64,000 bases of DNA from Shewanella sediminis HAW-EB3. Its GTDB lineage: Bacteria; Pseudomonadota; Gammaproteobacteria; Enterobacterales; Shewanellaceae. Shown piece after piece: positions 27,077 to 36,364 of the stretch. Below the pieces are notes generated by a model, which saw only the letters and a program-made list of their open reading frames with translations, was not told where the DNA came from and did not search any database. Numbering within the stretch: position 1 is the first letter of the stretch; every line of letters begins with the position of its first letter. Made by a program: the position numbers and the translations under genes. The stretch covers positions 4,774,001-4,838,000 of the forward strand of contig NC_009831.1 of NCBI RefSeq assembly GCF_000018025.1, written 5' to 3'.

Positions 27077-28021
27077 ATGGCCAAGCATTCGATCATTCCA
27101 AAAGCCATTACCGAGTATGACCTGCGTCTTCTGCGTATATTTCGAACCGTTGTCGAAAATGGAGGCTTCTCGGCATCCGAAGCCGAGCTGGGTGTCACGC
27201 GCTCGACCATCAGCGTGCACATGTCTAACCTTGAGAGCCGCATGAAGCTCAAACTCTGCAGCCGCGGACGTGGTGGATTTGCCTTAACCGAAGATGGACA
27301 GGCCGTCTATCATGCCTGCATAGAGCTGTTTGACTCACTCAACGACTTTTCACTCTTGGTCAATGGCTTAGGTAAAGAGCTGAGTGGTGAATTGATTCTG
27401 CTCTGTGCCGATCAGCTCGACAGTACCATGCAGCAGAAGCTTGCTCAGGTTATCCAGTATCTGCACATCAAAGAGCCGCAGCTGCACCTGATCTTAGACG
27501 GTGAAGCCATTCACAATATCGAGCGAGCCTTATTGCAGGATAAGGCACATGTCGGCTTGCTACCCAGCTATCAGCAGATCGAAGGCCTGAGCTACCAGAC
27601 TATCTTCAGTGAACCTATTTATCTGTGTTGCAGTAGCAATCACCCCTATTTCAAACTGAACGATGAAGAGATCACTCCCGAGATGTTAGCCCAGTCCCCA
27701 TCCATACACCCGGGGATAGATATCGACTCTGAGGGGCGTGAGCAGTTGAAGAAACTTAATCTCTCGGCAAAAGCGTACAAGTTTGATACCAGAAAGACCC
27801 TGATACTCTCCGGCTGCTATATCGGCTACCTGCCACAGAGTTATATCCAAGCAGAGCTGGAGTCGGAGCAGATGAGGATCATCCACTCAGACTCGGCCAG
27901 TTATCAATTTAACCTATCGATGGTGTTTAAGAAGAGCCCGCGGGAAACCAGCAAAGTAGAGCTACTGAAAGCCGCGTTCGAAGAGGTTTTCCACTTGAAA
28001 CCAACGGGAAACTCGAGATAG
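27077..28021 (+). CDS. LysR family regulator, probable gab regulator
   Basis: ~314-aa regulator with N-terminal winged HTH (LLRIFRTVVENGGFSASEAELGVTRSTISVHMSNLESRM) and a C-terminal effector domain. It is transcribed divergently from gabD with ~140 bases between, a standard layout for a LysR activator and its target. I chose ATG 27077, preceded by GGTGG, over ATG 27056 which has no ribosome binding site. Effector unknown; GABA or a succinate semialdehyde-derived signal is inferred from the context. Confidence 0.87.
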   Translation: MAKHSIIPKAITEYDLRLLRIFRTVVENGGFSASEAELGVTRSTISVHMSNLESRMKLKLCSRGRGGFALTEDGQAVYHACIELFDSLNDFSLLVNGLGKELSGELILLCADQLDSTMQQKLAQVIQYLHIKEPQLHLILDGEAIHNIERALLQDKAHVGLLPSYQQIEGLSYQTIFSEPIYLCCSSNHPYFKLNDEEITPEMLAQSPSIHPGIDIDSEGREQLKKLNLSAKAYKFDTRKTLILSGCYIGYLPQSYIQAELESEQMRIIHSDSASYQFNLSMVFKKSPRETSKVELLKAAFEEVFHLKPTGNSR

Positions 28022-28029
28022 GACCATTA

Positions 28030-28046
28030 ATACCAATCGGTATAAG
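28030..28046. repeat. Dispersed repeat ATACCAATCGGTATAAG, copy 2
   Basis: Identical over 17 bases to 4008-4024, nine bases after the regulator stop codon. Confidence 0.6.
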
Positions 28047-28064
28047 CCTGAATGAGAGTGAGGG

Positions 28065-28706
28065 TCAGGTCTGCTGACCGAGTGCCAACTTGATCCCGAA
28101 GCCGATAAACAGAGTACCTGCAATTTTATTCAACCAATGGCTCAGGAATGAACTATGTTTTACTTTACGACTCAATGAAGAGGAGCTCCACGCTAGAAAG
28201 TGACACCAGACCATGCCATTAAAGATAAATATCAAACCTAAAATGATGAATGACAGCGCTTTGTTCGGGGAATCATAGGCGATAAATTGTGGCACGAAGG
28301 CCAGGAAAAACAGGGCGATTTTTGGGTTCAACACATTGGTTAAAAATCCTTGAGAGTAGATCCTATAGAGTGAGGTTGGCGCTTGATCTTTAACATCCTG
28401 CGTCGCTGCTCCCCGGCGGCTCAATAACATAGTCAGGCCGATATAGATCAGGTAACAACACCCAACCACTTTAATAACGGTGAAAGCCATCGCCGATGTC
28501 GCGAGTATTGCCGATAAGCCAAACGCTGCGGCCAAGATATGCACTAAGGTGCCGGTCGCTATTCCCCAAGAAGCCATCGAGCCGCCCCTGAAGCCCTGTG
28601 TCGCACTGCGGCCGACAATATAAAGCGAGTCGGGCCCCGGCATGATATTCAGCGCAATTCCCGAGAGTACAAACAACCAAATATCGTTAATTCCCAATCG
28701 ACTCAC
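28065..28706 (-). CDS. LysE family exporter
   Basis: Inner-membrane amino acid or metabolite exporter (213 aa, about six hydrophobic spans). The N-terminal NIMPGPDSLYIVGRSATQGFRGGSMASWGIATG is the LysE/RhtB signature, and GFLTNVLNPKIALFFLAFVPQF is the second conserved block. The start is GTG 28706; TTG 28697 with GGTGAG ahead is a possible alternative. Adjacent to the gab regulator but on the other strand. Substrate unknown. Confidence 0.88.
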   Translation of the reverse strand: MSRLGINDIWLFVLSGIALNIMPGPDSLYIVGRSATQGFRGGSMASWGIATGTLVHILAAAFGLSAILATSAMAFTVIKVVGCCYLIYIGLTMLLSRRGAATQDVKDQAPTSLYRIYSQGFLTNVLNPKIALFFLAFVPQFIAYDSPNKALSFIILGLIFIFNGMVWCHFLAWSSSSLSRKVKHSSFLSHWLNKIAGTLFIGFGIKLALGQQT

Positions 28707-28899
28707 CCTCTGCTTCCACCTGAAAATATTCCCCTCGGCAACGACTCTCTATCTGAGATATAGCAAATAAATGGATCTCTGCATAGCTTTTAGGAAATTG
28801 AGTGGTGGGTATTTAGTGATGGGCACTAGATTACCGATGGACACAGAGATAACTCTCTTCGCAGGCCGGTAGCTAGATTCTAGATCCTGGCTCCTAATC

Positions 28900-29688
28900 T
28901 TATAAACTATGCTCACTCCACCAGGCTTCGACAATCTTCTCATAGCTGCCATCTCGCTTCATCTCAGTCAGGGCCTCATCAAATCTATCCCTGATATGAG
29001 TGAGTTTATTCACCTTAGAGAAGCCCATATACGCGGATGTGGATTGAATAACTGGTGATAATCGCTTGATATTTTTACAACGTTTAATAGAGGTATTTTG
29101 CAGCACCTTGATCCTGCTGGAAACATAGTGAATGGTATTTTTTTCACCGATAAGAATATCGATATCACCGGTACATAGCTTGAGCAGCAGGGTATCAAAC
29201 TCAACATCGATACTCATATGCTTAATGACCCTGTTGGCAACCGCCTCATCGAAAATTGTGCCATAACTGAAATCTTGCCGGGCGCCAAAATGATACTCTC
29301 TCAGTGCCGTCAGATCTCCATCGAAGGTTATTGGGGAGTCTTCGACGACAAACAAGGTTATCCTCTCCTCCATTAATACTACCTGGCTAAAATCGATATA
29401 GGCCAGTCTTTCGGGGACAACCAGGACTTCGATTAAGCCATCAATTCTTCCCTCTTTCATAAATTTTAACGCTCTGGACCAGGGTAATACCTGTAACTTA
29501 ATGGGTTGCTCTATACGCTGAAAGACGGCTTCGACCAGACGCACCGATACGCCATGAAACTGGCCGTTATCGGTATACTCATAGGGGGGATATTCCAGTA
29601 TCGCGATATCGAGCGCATCATCAGAGCTCGCCTGAAGATGTAAGCTGCCACACAAGAATAGGATTAACGCTATGATGGTTTTTTTCAT
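28900..29688 (-). CDS. Periplasmic solute-binding protein-like (SBP_bac_3)
   Basis: 262 aa, with a signal peptide (MKKTIIALILFLCGSLHLQASSD) and features of family 3 binding proteins: LDIAILEYPPYEYTDNGQFHGVSVRLVEAVFQRI, LPWSRALKFMKEGRIDGLIEV and a C-terminal MKRDGSYEKIVEAWW. Two Cys in the middle (KLCTGD, RCKN) may form a disulfide. No transport genes adjoin it; an orphan like the one at 15960. Confidence 0.8.
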   Translation of the reverse strand: MKKTIIALILFLCGSLHLQASSDDALDIAILEYPPYEYTDNGQFHGVSVRLVEAVFQRIEQPIKLQVLPWSRALKFMKEGRIDGLIEVLVVPERLAYIDFSQVVLMEERITLFVVEDSPITFDGDLTALREYHFGARQDFSYGTIFDEAVANRVIKHMSIDVEFDTLLLKLCTGDIDILIGEKNTIHYVSSRIKVLQNTSIKRCKNIKRLSPVIQSTSAYMGFSKVNKLTHIRDRFDEALTEMKRDGSYEKIVEAWWSEHSL

Positions 29689-29827
29689 GACTCACCCGGA
29701 TAAGAGCATCAGCCAATCGAGTGTTGGCAACAGATGCTCCCACCAAGTTTAGACCAAAATTCCCCTGCTCACCTTTCTCTGGGTGATGAGTGGAACCTGA
29801 TTTAAACTGCTTACTTTAATGCTAACT

Positions 29828-30376
29828 TTAACTTTTAGTTTTCAGCTCTGATAGCATAGATTCTTCGAACATATCGGGCGATACCGACAGCCCCAATCCG
29901 GTTATCGTCTCTTCGTGCTGTACGATATCTTTCTCTAACTTGGGCATAGTGAGCGTATTATTATCAAGCAGGTAGACCTGCTTCAGGCTTGTGTAATAAA
30001 AACTCAAGGTAATGAGCGCATCGAGGTTATCTGCATCTGCTGCACTTTTGATGATTTTAAGCTGGCGGTAGATACGGTTATGCAGCGCCTTGAGTCGCCA
30101 AACATAATAGACTTCGGCCAGAAACGGATTGTCTTTTATCCGCCATAGACCGCCGCCACACACCAGGGCGGCGAAGATAACCCCGAGCAGGTTGAGATGA
30201 AAATTACCGGTCGACTCAACTTCTGCGGCATTTGCTAAACTCGTATCGACTCCGAAGATGGCAATCAGCCCAGTACCAAAAACCAATGACAAAATGATCA
30301 GGCCGGCCACTAACCCCACGCTGACAATATTGAGATTCTTTTTATATATATTCTTATCAATTTCACGTAACTTCAT
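29828..30376 (-). CDS. Hypothetical two-span membrane protein
   Basis: Not recognised. 182 aa, with two hydrophobic segments (residues ~18-42, VGLVAGLIILSLVFGTGLIAIFG, and ~63-80, GVIFAALVCGGGLWRI), then a soluble, helical C-terminal ~100 residues with likely coiled coil. It is divergent from the MetT-like transporter across 346 bases that contain MetJ boxes, so MetJ might affect it too. Confidence 0.65.
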   Translation of the reverse strand: MKLREIDKNIYKKNLNIVSVGLVAGLIILSLVFGTGLIAIFGVDTSLANAAEVESTGNFHLNLLGVIFAALVCGGGLWRIKDNPFLAEVYYVWRLKALHNRIYRQLKIIKSAADADNLDALITLSFYYTSLKQVYLLDNNTLTMPKLEKDIVQHEETITGLGLSVSPDMFEESMLSELKTKS

Positions 30377-30531
30377 TTATTCACTTTCTCTAAGATACAG
30401 GCACGGATGTGATTTAATCTAAATTTTAATCATATTAGCCATAGTATCCCAAGAGACACTTAAGACTGAATGAATTAGGTGATTGAACGCACATTTTTGT
30501 TTGCAAAAACAGAAAAACAGATTAGAAGTAA

Positions 30532-30571
30532 AAACATCTAGACGTCTAAATTGACAGACGTCTATAAATCT
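30532..30571. promoter_or_regulatory. MetJ operator, array of met boxes
   Basis: Five 8-base units in exact register: AAACATCT, AGACGTCT, AAATTGAC, AGACGTCT, ATAAATCT. Two are perfect copies of the met-box consensus AGACGTCT; the outer two match at 5-6 positions and the middle one is weak. It lies 151 bases upstream of the NhaC-family transporter and 155 bases upstream of the divergent hypothetical gene. MetJ with S-adenosylmethionine should repress here. Confidence 0.85.
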
Positions 30572-30722
30572 CATATCCTCTCGACTATTGAGATGTACCA
30601 TTTCGTCATTTTTGGTTCATAGTTAAACAATAACTAAGCATTGGTTAAACATGAGCTAGATATGAGATAAAAAATGACGGCGTGTTCCAGCTAGGAGGGC
30701 GGAACCAATGGTTTGATGAACG

Positions 30723-32096
30723 ATGAAAAGAGAGAACACTTTGACGACTTCTACTAATACCCAAGAAACAGCAGCCAATGGCATTGCTCCTAACGCCTCA
30801 TTTTTGGCACTACTCCCCCTTTTTCTATTCCTGGCCCTATTTATTGGTGCCGGCGTCTACTTCCAGAGCCAGGGCGTTGATTTTGCGTTTTATCAACTTC
30901 CCAGCGTTATCGCGATTTTGCCAGCCATTATCTTTGCGCTCATCATCTCGAAACAGAAGCTCAACCAAAGCATAGATACCTTTATTGAAGGTATCGGTCA
31001 TTCAAACATCATCGCTATGTGCCTTATCTACCTGTTAGCCGGCGCATTTGCATCCGTAGCCAAAGCAACCGGTGGCGTGGATGCCACTGTGGCACTGGGC
31101 CTATCTTTAGTTCCGTCAAACTTGCTACTACCCGGGTTCTTCGTCATCGCCGCCTTCATTGCGACCGCCATGGGAACCTCTATGGGCACGATTGCCGCCG
31201 TGGCACCGATAGCGCTAGGCGTGGCTAACGAAGCCCAGATTGAATTGGCCATAATGGCCGGTGCGGTAATATCGGGCGCTCTGTTTGGCGATAACCTCTC
31301 TATCATCTCGGATACCACGATTGCGGCGACGCGTACCCAAGGTTGTGAGATGAAAGATAAGTTCAGAGAGAACCTAATCTTCGCCATTCCAGCCTCTATC
31401 ATCACCTTAATCGTCTTCACATTAGTCGGTCAGGGTCAAGCTGATGTAGCGCCACAAGAGATAGATTTTATCAAGGTAATCCCTTACCTCACCATTTTAA
31501 TCTTGGCGGTATCTGGCTTAAATGTATTCGTCGTGCTCACGATAGGTATTTTATTGGCAGGTGTCACCGGCTTATTCACCATGGATTATGGTCTGATACA
31601 ATTCGGTCAGGATATCTATACCGGTTTCACCAACATGCAGGAGATCTTCATTCTCTCTATGCTCGTCGGCGGATTGGCGGCGTTAATGCAGCAACAGGGC
31701 GGTCTTACCTTTGTCAGCGAGCAGATTGAGAAACTGATCACACGTTTCTCTAAAGCCAAAGGCGAAGCATCGACTCGCGCATCGGAGCTGGGTATGGCCG
31801 GCATTGTAGCCTTGACCAACACCTGTGTGGCCAATAATACCGTCTCTATCGTTGTCACGGGTGACATAGCTAAAGATCTGGCTCAAAAACATGAGGTGAC
31901 ACCTAAGCGCGCCGCCAGCATCATGGATATCTTCTCCTGCATAGTGCAAGGGCTGATCCCCTATGGCGCACAGGCACTGCTGGTCGCTTCAATCTTTAGC
32001 ATCTCACCGCTGCAAGCTGTCACTCACGCCTGGTACTGCATGATCTTAGCCGTTGTCGCTATCTCTATCGTTATTTTACGTAAGCGAACTGCTTAA
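30723..32096 (+). CDS. metT: NhaC-family transporter, probable methionine carrier MetT
   Basis: Inner-membrane carrier (457 aa, about 11-12 hydrophobic spans) of the NhaC superfamily, often named Na+/H+ antiporter. Motifs include ATAMGTSMGTIAAVAPIALGVA, GALFGDNLSIISDTTIAATRTQG and NTCVANNTVSIVVTG. The MetJ boxes 151 bases upstream fit the comparative-genomic prediction (Rodionov and co-workers) that a MetJ- or SAM-controlled NhaC-type protein, MetT, imports methionine in Shewanella and Vibrio. This is inference from regulation, not proof. A T-rich terminator follows at 32294. The ATG lacks a close ribosome site; AGGAGGG lies 24 bases upstream, before a tiny ATG GTT TGA frame. Confidence 0.8.
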   Translation: MKRENTLTTSTNTQETAANGIAPNASFLALLPLFLFLALFIGAGVYFQSQGVDFAFYQLPSVIAILPAIIFALIISKQKLNQSIDTFIEGIGHSNIIAMCLIYLLAGAFASVAKATGGVDATVALGLSLVPSNLLLPGFFVIAAFIATAMGTSMGTIAAVAPIALGVANEAQIELAIMAGAVISGALFGDNLSIISDTTIAATRTQGCEMKDKFRENLIFAIPASIITLIVFTLVGQGQADVAPQEIDFIKVIPYLTILILAVSGLNVFVVLTIGILLAGVTGLFTMDYGLIQFGQDIYTGFTNMQEIFILSMLVGGLAALMQQQGGLTFVSEQIEKLITRFSKAKGEASTRASELGMAGIVALTNTCVANNTVSIVVTGDIAKDLAQKHEVTPKRAASIMDIFSCIVQGLIPYGAQALLVASIFSISPLQAVTHAWYCMILAVVAISIVILRKRTA

Positions 32097-32293
32097 TAGC
32101 TTATACCTATAGTGGTATTGAAGATGTGGATAAAATAGGGCACCTTATGGGGATAATTCAGCTAGACTCTTTGTTGTACCGGAGTCAGGTCTAATTAGAG
32201 TCGATACCGGGTCAATAGCGAGCCACCTCGCCCTACCCGATACCTCTAAGCTGAAACAGATAAGGATATCTAATCTCAAATATGAGACCCGGT

Positions 32294-32324
32294 AAAGGAG
32301 TGCAGATCGCTGCGCTCCTTTTTG
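32294..32324 (+). terminator. Terminator of metT-like gene
   Basis: AAGGAG-T-GCAG / CTGC-G-CTCCTT stem followed by TTTTTG, ~200 bases after the stop codon and just before the next gene. Confidence 0.8.
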
Positions 32325-32354
32325 TTATTCACCGATAGAAAGCGAGTGCTGACG

Positions 32355-33047
32355 ATGCAGACAGAACTCAATGTCCACTCTACCGATTACGATCTACATC
32401 GTTTGGTGATCTGGATGATTCTGGCCGGCGCTCTGGTGACCTCCGCCGGCATCTCTATCTCTGTCTGGGCCGAATATCAAAGAATTGGTGTCGAAGTATT
32501 TTTCAGGCGTGCCGATTTGCTGGGGGACTATATTCACTCTCCACTGGCCTACGTCTATAACATGTCCCTGATAAGCGCCGGATCGTGCATCTTATTGGCC
32601 ATGTATGGTCTGTATCAGCTCAAACTCGGCGACTTTAGCCACTATCTCTCTCTTTCTGGTTTCTGGGTGGGACTCTCAATTATTCTGATTGGGGTATTCC
32701 CGATTAACTACCTCGATGAACACAGGCTGGTATCCACCAGCTTCTTAATCGGCACCTTTGTCCTTCACCTGCTAACCATCACCACACGAATTAACCATAA
32801 AGAGATCTGTTCAAATTCACTGTTTGTCTTGGCTATTTTAGGTTTTATCAGTGCCTCAGGCCTTATTTATCAACTCGACTGGAGCCAGTTAGATTTTAAG
32901 CCCTGCCCCCACGACAAACTCGAGATATGCTGGGTCGCACTCAATATGTGGTTTCAGACCAATGTCACTATGCTTTGGTGTATCTTGCTGGCATTAAATG
33001 TAAGAAAACTCGCCATCAATAATACACAGGTACGGCCGTCAAAATAG
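32355..33047 (+). CDS. DUF998-like integral membrane protein
   Basis: About 230 aa with six or seven hydrophobic segments. The pattern GISISVWAEYQ ... SPLAYVYNMSLISAGSCILLAMYGLYQLKLG ... GVFPINYLDEHRLVSTSFLIGTFVLHL resembles the DUF998 family; tentative. The frame opens at 32322, but those codons overlap the T-run of the preceding terminator, so ATG 32355 is taken as start. No function can be named. Confidence 0.65.
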   Translation: MQTELNVHSTDYDLHRLVIWMILAGALVTSAGISISVWAEYQRIGVEVFFRRADLLGDYIHSPLAYVYNMSLISAGSCILLAMYGLYQLKLGDFSHYLSLSGFWVGLSIILIGVFPINYLDEHRLVSTSFLIGTFVLHLLTITTRINHKEICSNSLFVLAILGFISASGLIYQLDWSQLDFKPCPHDKLEICWVALNMWFQTNVTMLWCILLALNVRKLAINNTQVRPSK

Positions 33048-33154
33048 GTCAGACTCAGAAGCACGAGGGCATCTTTCGGTTTCTATCGGTCAGCGAACCA
33101 TTTAAATGCTAAAATCATCCACTGACAATTACCGCTCCTCCTTCAATAGGCTCT

Positions 33155-33940
33155 ATGACTCCCTCTCCTATCATTTCACCGACAGCGATTTCACCGGCAA
33201 AAACTTCGGTGGCAAAAAAAATCAGACTCGCTAAATATCTCGCCCTGACAGGTCTGTGCTCACGCAGGGCCGCAACTCGTTATATTCGTGATGGCCTGAT
33301 CATGATTGAAGGGCGCCAGGCGAATCATATCGATACCGTCACGCTCATTGAGTCCCCCGATGGTTTGATCTGCAAAGAGTTACTCCTGTTCGATGGCATG
33401 GCGGTCGAGGGCATAGAGCCGAAACAATACCGGATGCTCAACAAATGCGTCGGCACCGATTGCCGTCTGCTGCCCGATGACTCCGATTCCCTGCTGCACC
33501 TGCTACCTGCAAGCCCCAGACTCTACCCCGTTGGGCGTTTAGACAAAGACTCCCGTGGTCTCTTGTTACTCACCAATGACGGAGAACTCACCCAGCACTT
33601 GATGCACCCCGATTTTGGCCATACTAAAACCTATCGGGTGCGCGTCGACCGCCCCTATGGAGATGAGTTTTTGCAAAAGATGGCTCAGGGGGTCAGCTAC
33701 CGAGATGTCACCACACTCCCGTGCACTATGACACGTTTAAGTGAAGACCAATTTGAGATAGTGCTGACACAAGGGCTAAACCGACAGATCCGCCGCATGA
33801 GTCAGGCGCTGGGTTTCAAGGTCATCGACCTCAAACGGGTGAAAATCCAGACTCTGATGCTTGAGGATCTTAACGAGGGTGAGATGAGAGAGTTAACGGT
33901 TGAAGAGATTGATAAATTAAAGCAGGAAACAAGGATCTAG
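33155..33940 (+). CDS. rluF: 23S rRNA pseudouridine synthase, RluF-like
   Basis: RNA-modifying enzyme (261 aa) of the RsuA/RluB/RluE/RluF family. An N-terminal S4 RNA-binding domain (RLAKYLALTGLCSRRAATRYIRDGLIMIEG, residues ~24-53) is followed by the synthase domain with the catalytic Asp in VGRLDKDSRGLLLLTNDG and the KTYRVRV and GLNRQIRRMSQALGFKVIDLKRV motifs. Having an S4 domain and this length, RluF (U2604 in E. coli 23S rRNA) is the best match; RsuA-type is less likely. The Ser/Thr/Pro-rich first ~20 residues may mean that the true start is slightly later. Confidence 0.82.
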   Translation: MTPSPIISPTAISPAKTSVAKKIRLAKYLALTGLCSRRAATRYIRDGLIMIEGRQANHIDTVTLIESPDGLICKELLLFDGMAVEGIEPKQYRMLNKCVGTDCRLLPDDSDSLLHLLPASPRLYPVGRLDKDSRGLLLLTNDGELTQHLMHPDFGHTKTYRVRVDRPYGDEFLQKMAQGVSYRDVTTLPCTMTRLSEDQFEIVLTQGLNRQIRRMSQALGFKVIDLKRVKIQTLMLEDLNEGEMRELTVEEIDKLKQETRI

Positions 33941-33997
33941 GAACTCGAATCTCGAGCTGCGAAATCAATCTCACAACTCGAAATTCGTCGCTAAATG

Positions 33998-36154
33998 CTA
34001 GTGAACGATCTCCATCTCGGCTAACAAGTTATCTGCATTGTCCAGATACTTCATTACCCACAGCATGTAGCGGCTATCGATCTGAATAGAGCGGTTAGTC
34101 TCAGGATCGTAGCCCCAATCACCGATGATGCTCTCATATACACCATCGAACAGCAGACCTACTAATTCGGCGCGGCCGTTCAGTGTCGGAGAACCTGAGT
34201 TACCACCTGTGGTATCTAAGGTCGAGAGGAAGTTAACCGGTACAGAGTCCAGAGACTTCACGTAGAAATCGCCATACTGCTTCTGCTTGATAAGCTCGAG
34301 TTGCTTAGATGGCGCATCGAAAGGATTCGCTCCCGTGTCTTTAGCCAGGATCCCCTCTAAACGCGTGAATGGCACAGCCTGAAGACCGTCTTGAGGCGAG
34401 TAACCTTTCACATGACCGACAGACACACGCAGGCTTGAGTTAGCATCGGCGTACACAGGCTTACCCAGCTCTGTGTTATAGGCGATGATGGCATCCATAT
34501 ACTGAGGACGCACCTTCATCAGCTTACCCGCAAGCTCCTTATCTTTCTTCTCCTCTTTCATGTCCGTGTCATACATGGCAACGGCAAACTTGATGAAAGG
34601 ATCATTAGACGCTTTAAAATCGGCAACCGACTTATCCAGCCAAGCCAGACGGGTATCCATATCACCAAGCGTTGTCTTGGCATACATCTTATCTAAGGTC
34701 TTAGACAGCTTCTTTTCGTCCAGATTCTTACCGATACCGAACACTTTATCTAAGGCACTGATGCGCTCGCTACCTGGCAATACGGCATAACGCTTCAACA
34801 GATCGAACAATACCGCCTTATCGACGCTGGCTGCGTAACGACGATCGATGCGCTCCATCGAAGACTTGAAGCGGATCATATCACGCTCCTGGTAACCCGG
34901 TTCACGCGCCATATCATCGAGCTGCTTCTCATTGGCAAGGCGATATAGCTTACGTGCCGTAGGCACCATAGTGGTGTAACGGATATAACCTAATATGATA
35001 TCGCGTGCCTGATGCTCTTGCCCCTCGGCAATCAACTTATCCAGCTCTGCCAACGTCTTACCATATTGCTGCTGACGCTTACTGTCTTTGCTGATCCAGT
35101 TAGCCAGCTCAGACTCACGACCCTTACGGTCGTCGAGCATCGTCGACTTACCATAAAACTCGATCATAGAGGTGAAGTTCTTGGCATAGTTAGCCAGACC
35201 CGCTATCAGGCTCTCATACTTGATGCGCTCGTCGCTGCCTTCAGGCGCCGTCTCTTTGATGATCTCGATGAAGCGTTCACGCAGCATCTTACCTTCAGGA
35301 TATGCCCACTCAAACTGATTCTCGACTTCATTGGCGGTGCGGTAGCGGTTAGTACGGCCTGGATAACCGGCAACCATGACAAAATCGCCATCGCTCACGC
35401 CCTTAGCCGACACCTTCAGGAAGCTCTTTGGCTCGTAGGGTACGTTGTCTTTGCTGAAATCGGCAGGCTTACCCTGTTTAGATACGTAACCACGGTAGAA
35501 AGAGAAATCACCGGTGTGACGAGGCCACATCCAGTTATCGATATCTCCGCCGTATTTACCCACGCTTGCAGCCGGGTTATACACCAGACGCACATCTCGG
35601 ATCTCAAGCTGCTTAACCAGGTAATACTCGAGACCACCATGGAAGCTATAGACCTGACAACGATAACCATCTTCGGCTTCACACTCGGCAACTAAGGACT
35701 TTTCCTTATGCTCTATGCCCTGATAAAAATCATTACCAACCTTGCTCTCTAACCCTTTCTTAACCTTGTCAGTCACATTGATGACGGCTTCGGTGACGTA
35801 GATACGAGAACCCGGAGTCGCTTGCAGCTCTTCGCCATAAGACTTAGCCAGGAAACCATCTTTAAGCAGGTTTTTCTCGGGAGTCGAGTTGTACTGAATC
35901 GAGCCATAGGCACAGTGATGGTTAGTCACGGCAAGACCTTTAGGCGAGACAAATGAAGCGGTGCAGCCACCCAGGCTGATCACGGCATTCATGGGGAATT
36001 CGGTTAATTTCGAGATCGATTTTGCATCTATCTCCAGCCCTTTAGCCTTTAGCTCATCGGCCAAGGCAGGCAGTTGGTATGGTTGCCACATACCTTCGTC
36101 GGCTTGAGCGCCGAAAGAGGCGGCGACAGCGACAGTAAGAAGCCATTTTTTCAT
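33998..36154 (-). CDS. S46 family dipeptidyl-peptidase (DPP7-type)
   Basis: Exported serine dipeptidyl-peptidase (718 aa) with signal peptide MKKWLLTVAVAASFGAQA. It releases dipeptides from the N-terminus of oligopeptides in the periplasm or at the surface. The catalytic His is in AVTNHHCAYGSIQ (~79-80) and the nucleophilic Ser in TTGGNSGSPTLNG. In this family the residue 18 positions after the Ser sets specificity: Arg in DPP11 (acidic P1), Gly in DPP7 (hydrophobic P1). Here it reads LLFDGVYES, with Gly, so DPP7-type is inferred. Common in Shewanella, where it supports growth on peptides. Confidence 0.9.
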   Translation of the reverse strand: MKKWLLTVAVAASFGAQADEGMWQPYQLPALADELKAKGLEIDAKSISKLTEFPMNAVISLGGCTASFVSPKGLAVTNHHCAYGSIQYNSTPEKNLLKDGFLAKSYGEELQATPGSRIYVTEAVINVTDKVKKGLESKVGNDFYQGIEHKEKSLVAECEAEDGYRCQVYSFHGGLEYYLVKQLEIRDVRLVYNPAASVGKYGGDIDNWMWPRHTGDFSFYRGYVSKQGKPADFSKDNVPYEPKSFLKVSAKGVSDGDFVMVAGYPGRTNRYRTANEVENQFEWAYPEGKMLRERFIEIIKETAPEGSDERIKYESLIAGLANYAKNFTSMIEFYGKSTMLDDRKGRESELANWISKDSKRQQQYGKTLAELDKLIAEGQEHQARDIILGYIRYTTMVPTARKLYRLANEKQLDDMAREPGYQERDMIRFKSSMERIDRRYAASVDKAVLFDLLKRYAVLPGSERISALDKVFGIGKNLDEKKLSKTLDKMYAKTTLGDMDTRLAWLDKSVADFKASNDPFIKFAVAMYDTDMKEEKKDKELAGKLMKVRPQYMDAIIAYNTELGKPVYADANSSLRVSVGHVKGYSPQDGLQAVPFTRLEGILAKDTGANPFDAPSKQLELIKQKQYGDFYVKSLDSVPVNFLSTLDTTGGNSGSPTLNGRAELVGLLFDGVYESIIGDWGYDPETNRSIQIDSRYMLWVMKYLDNADNLLAEMEIVH

Positions 36155-36248
36155 TATATTAAGTCCGTTTTGAATTATTATTCGATCAATTTGCTTGTGT
36201 TGCTTTTGTTGATTACGTTGCGAATTATTGCTTTGCTAAAAACCGGGC

Positions 36249-36290
36249 AAAAAAAAGCCGAGTCCGATATTTTCATATTCGAACTCGACT
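36249..36290 (-). terminator. Terminator of the aromatic amino acid permease gene
   Basis: On the minus strand GTCGAGTTCGAATAT and ATATCGGACTCGGC pair (two mismatches) and are followed by eight T. Confidence 0.8.
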
Positions 36291-36364
36291 TTATCATAAG
36301 CGGCCATCGTTACGACAGCCCCTGAATTATTCCCTTACAAAGCTATAAGCTGGTATGGCGTCCC

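Noticed and set aside
35012..35695. 227-aa plus-strand frame inside the S46 peptidase gene
   Set aside because: Antisense shadow of a complete peptidase with His and Ser motifs.
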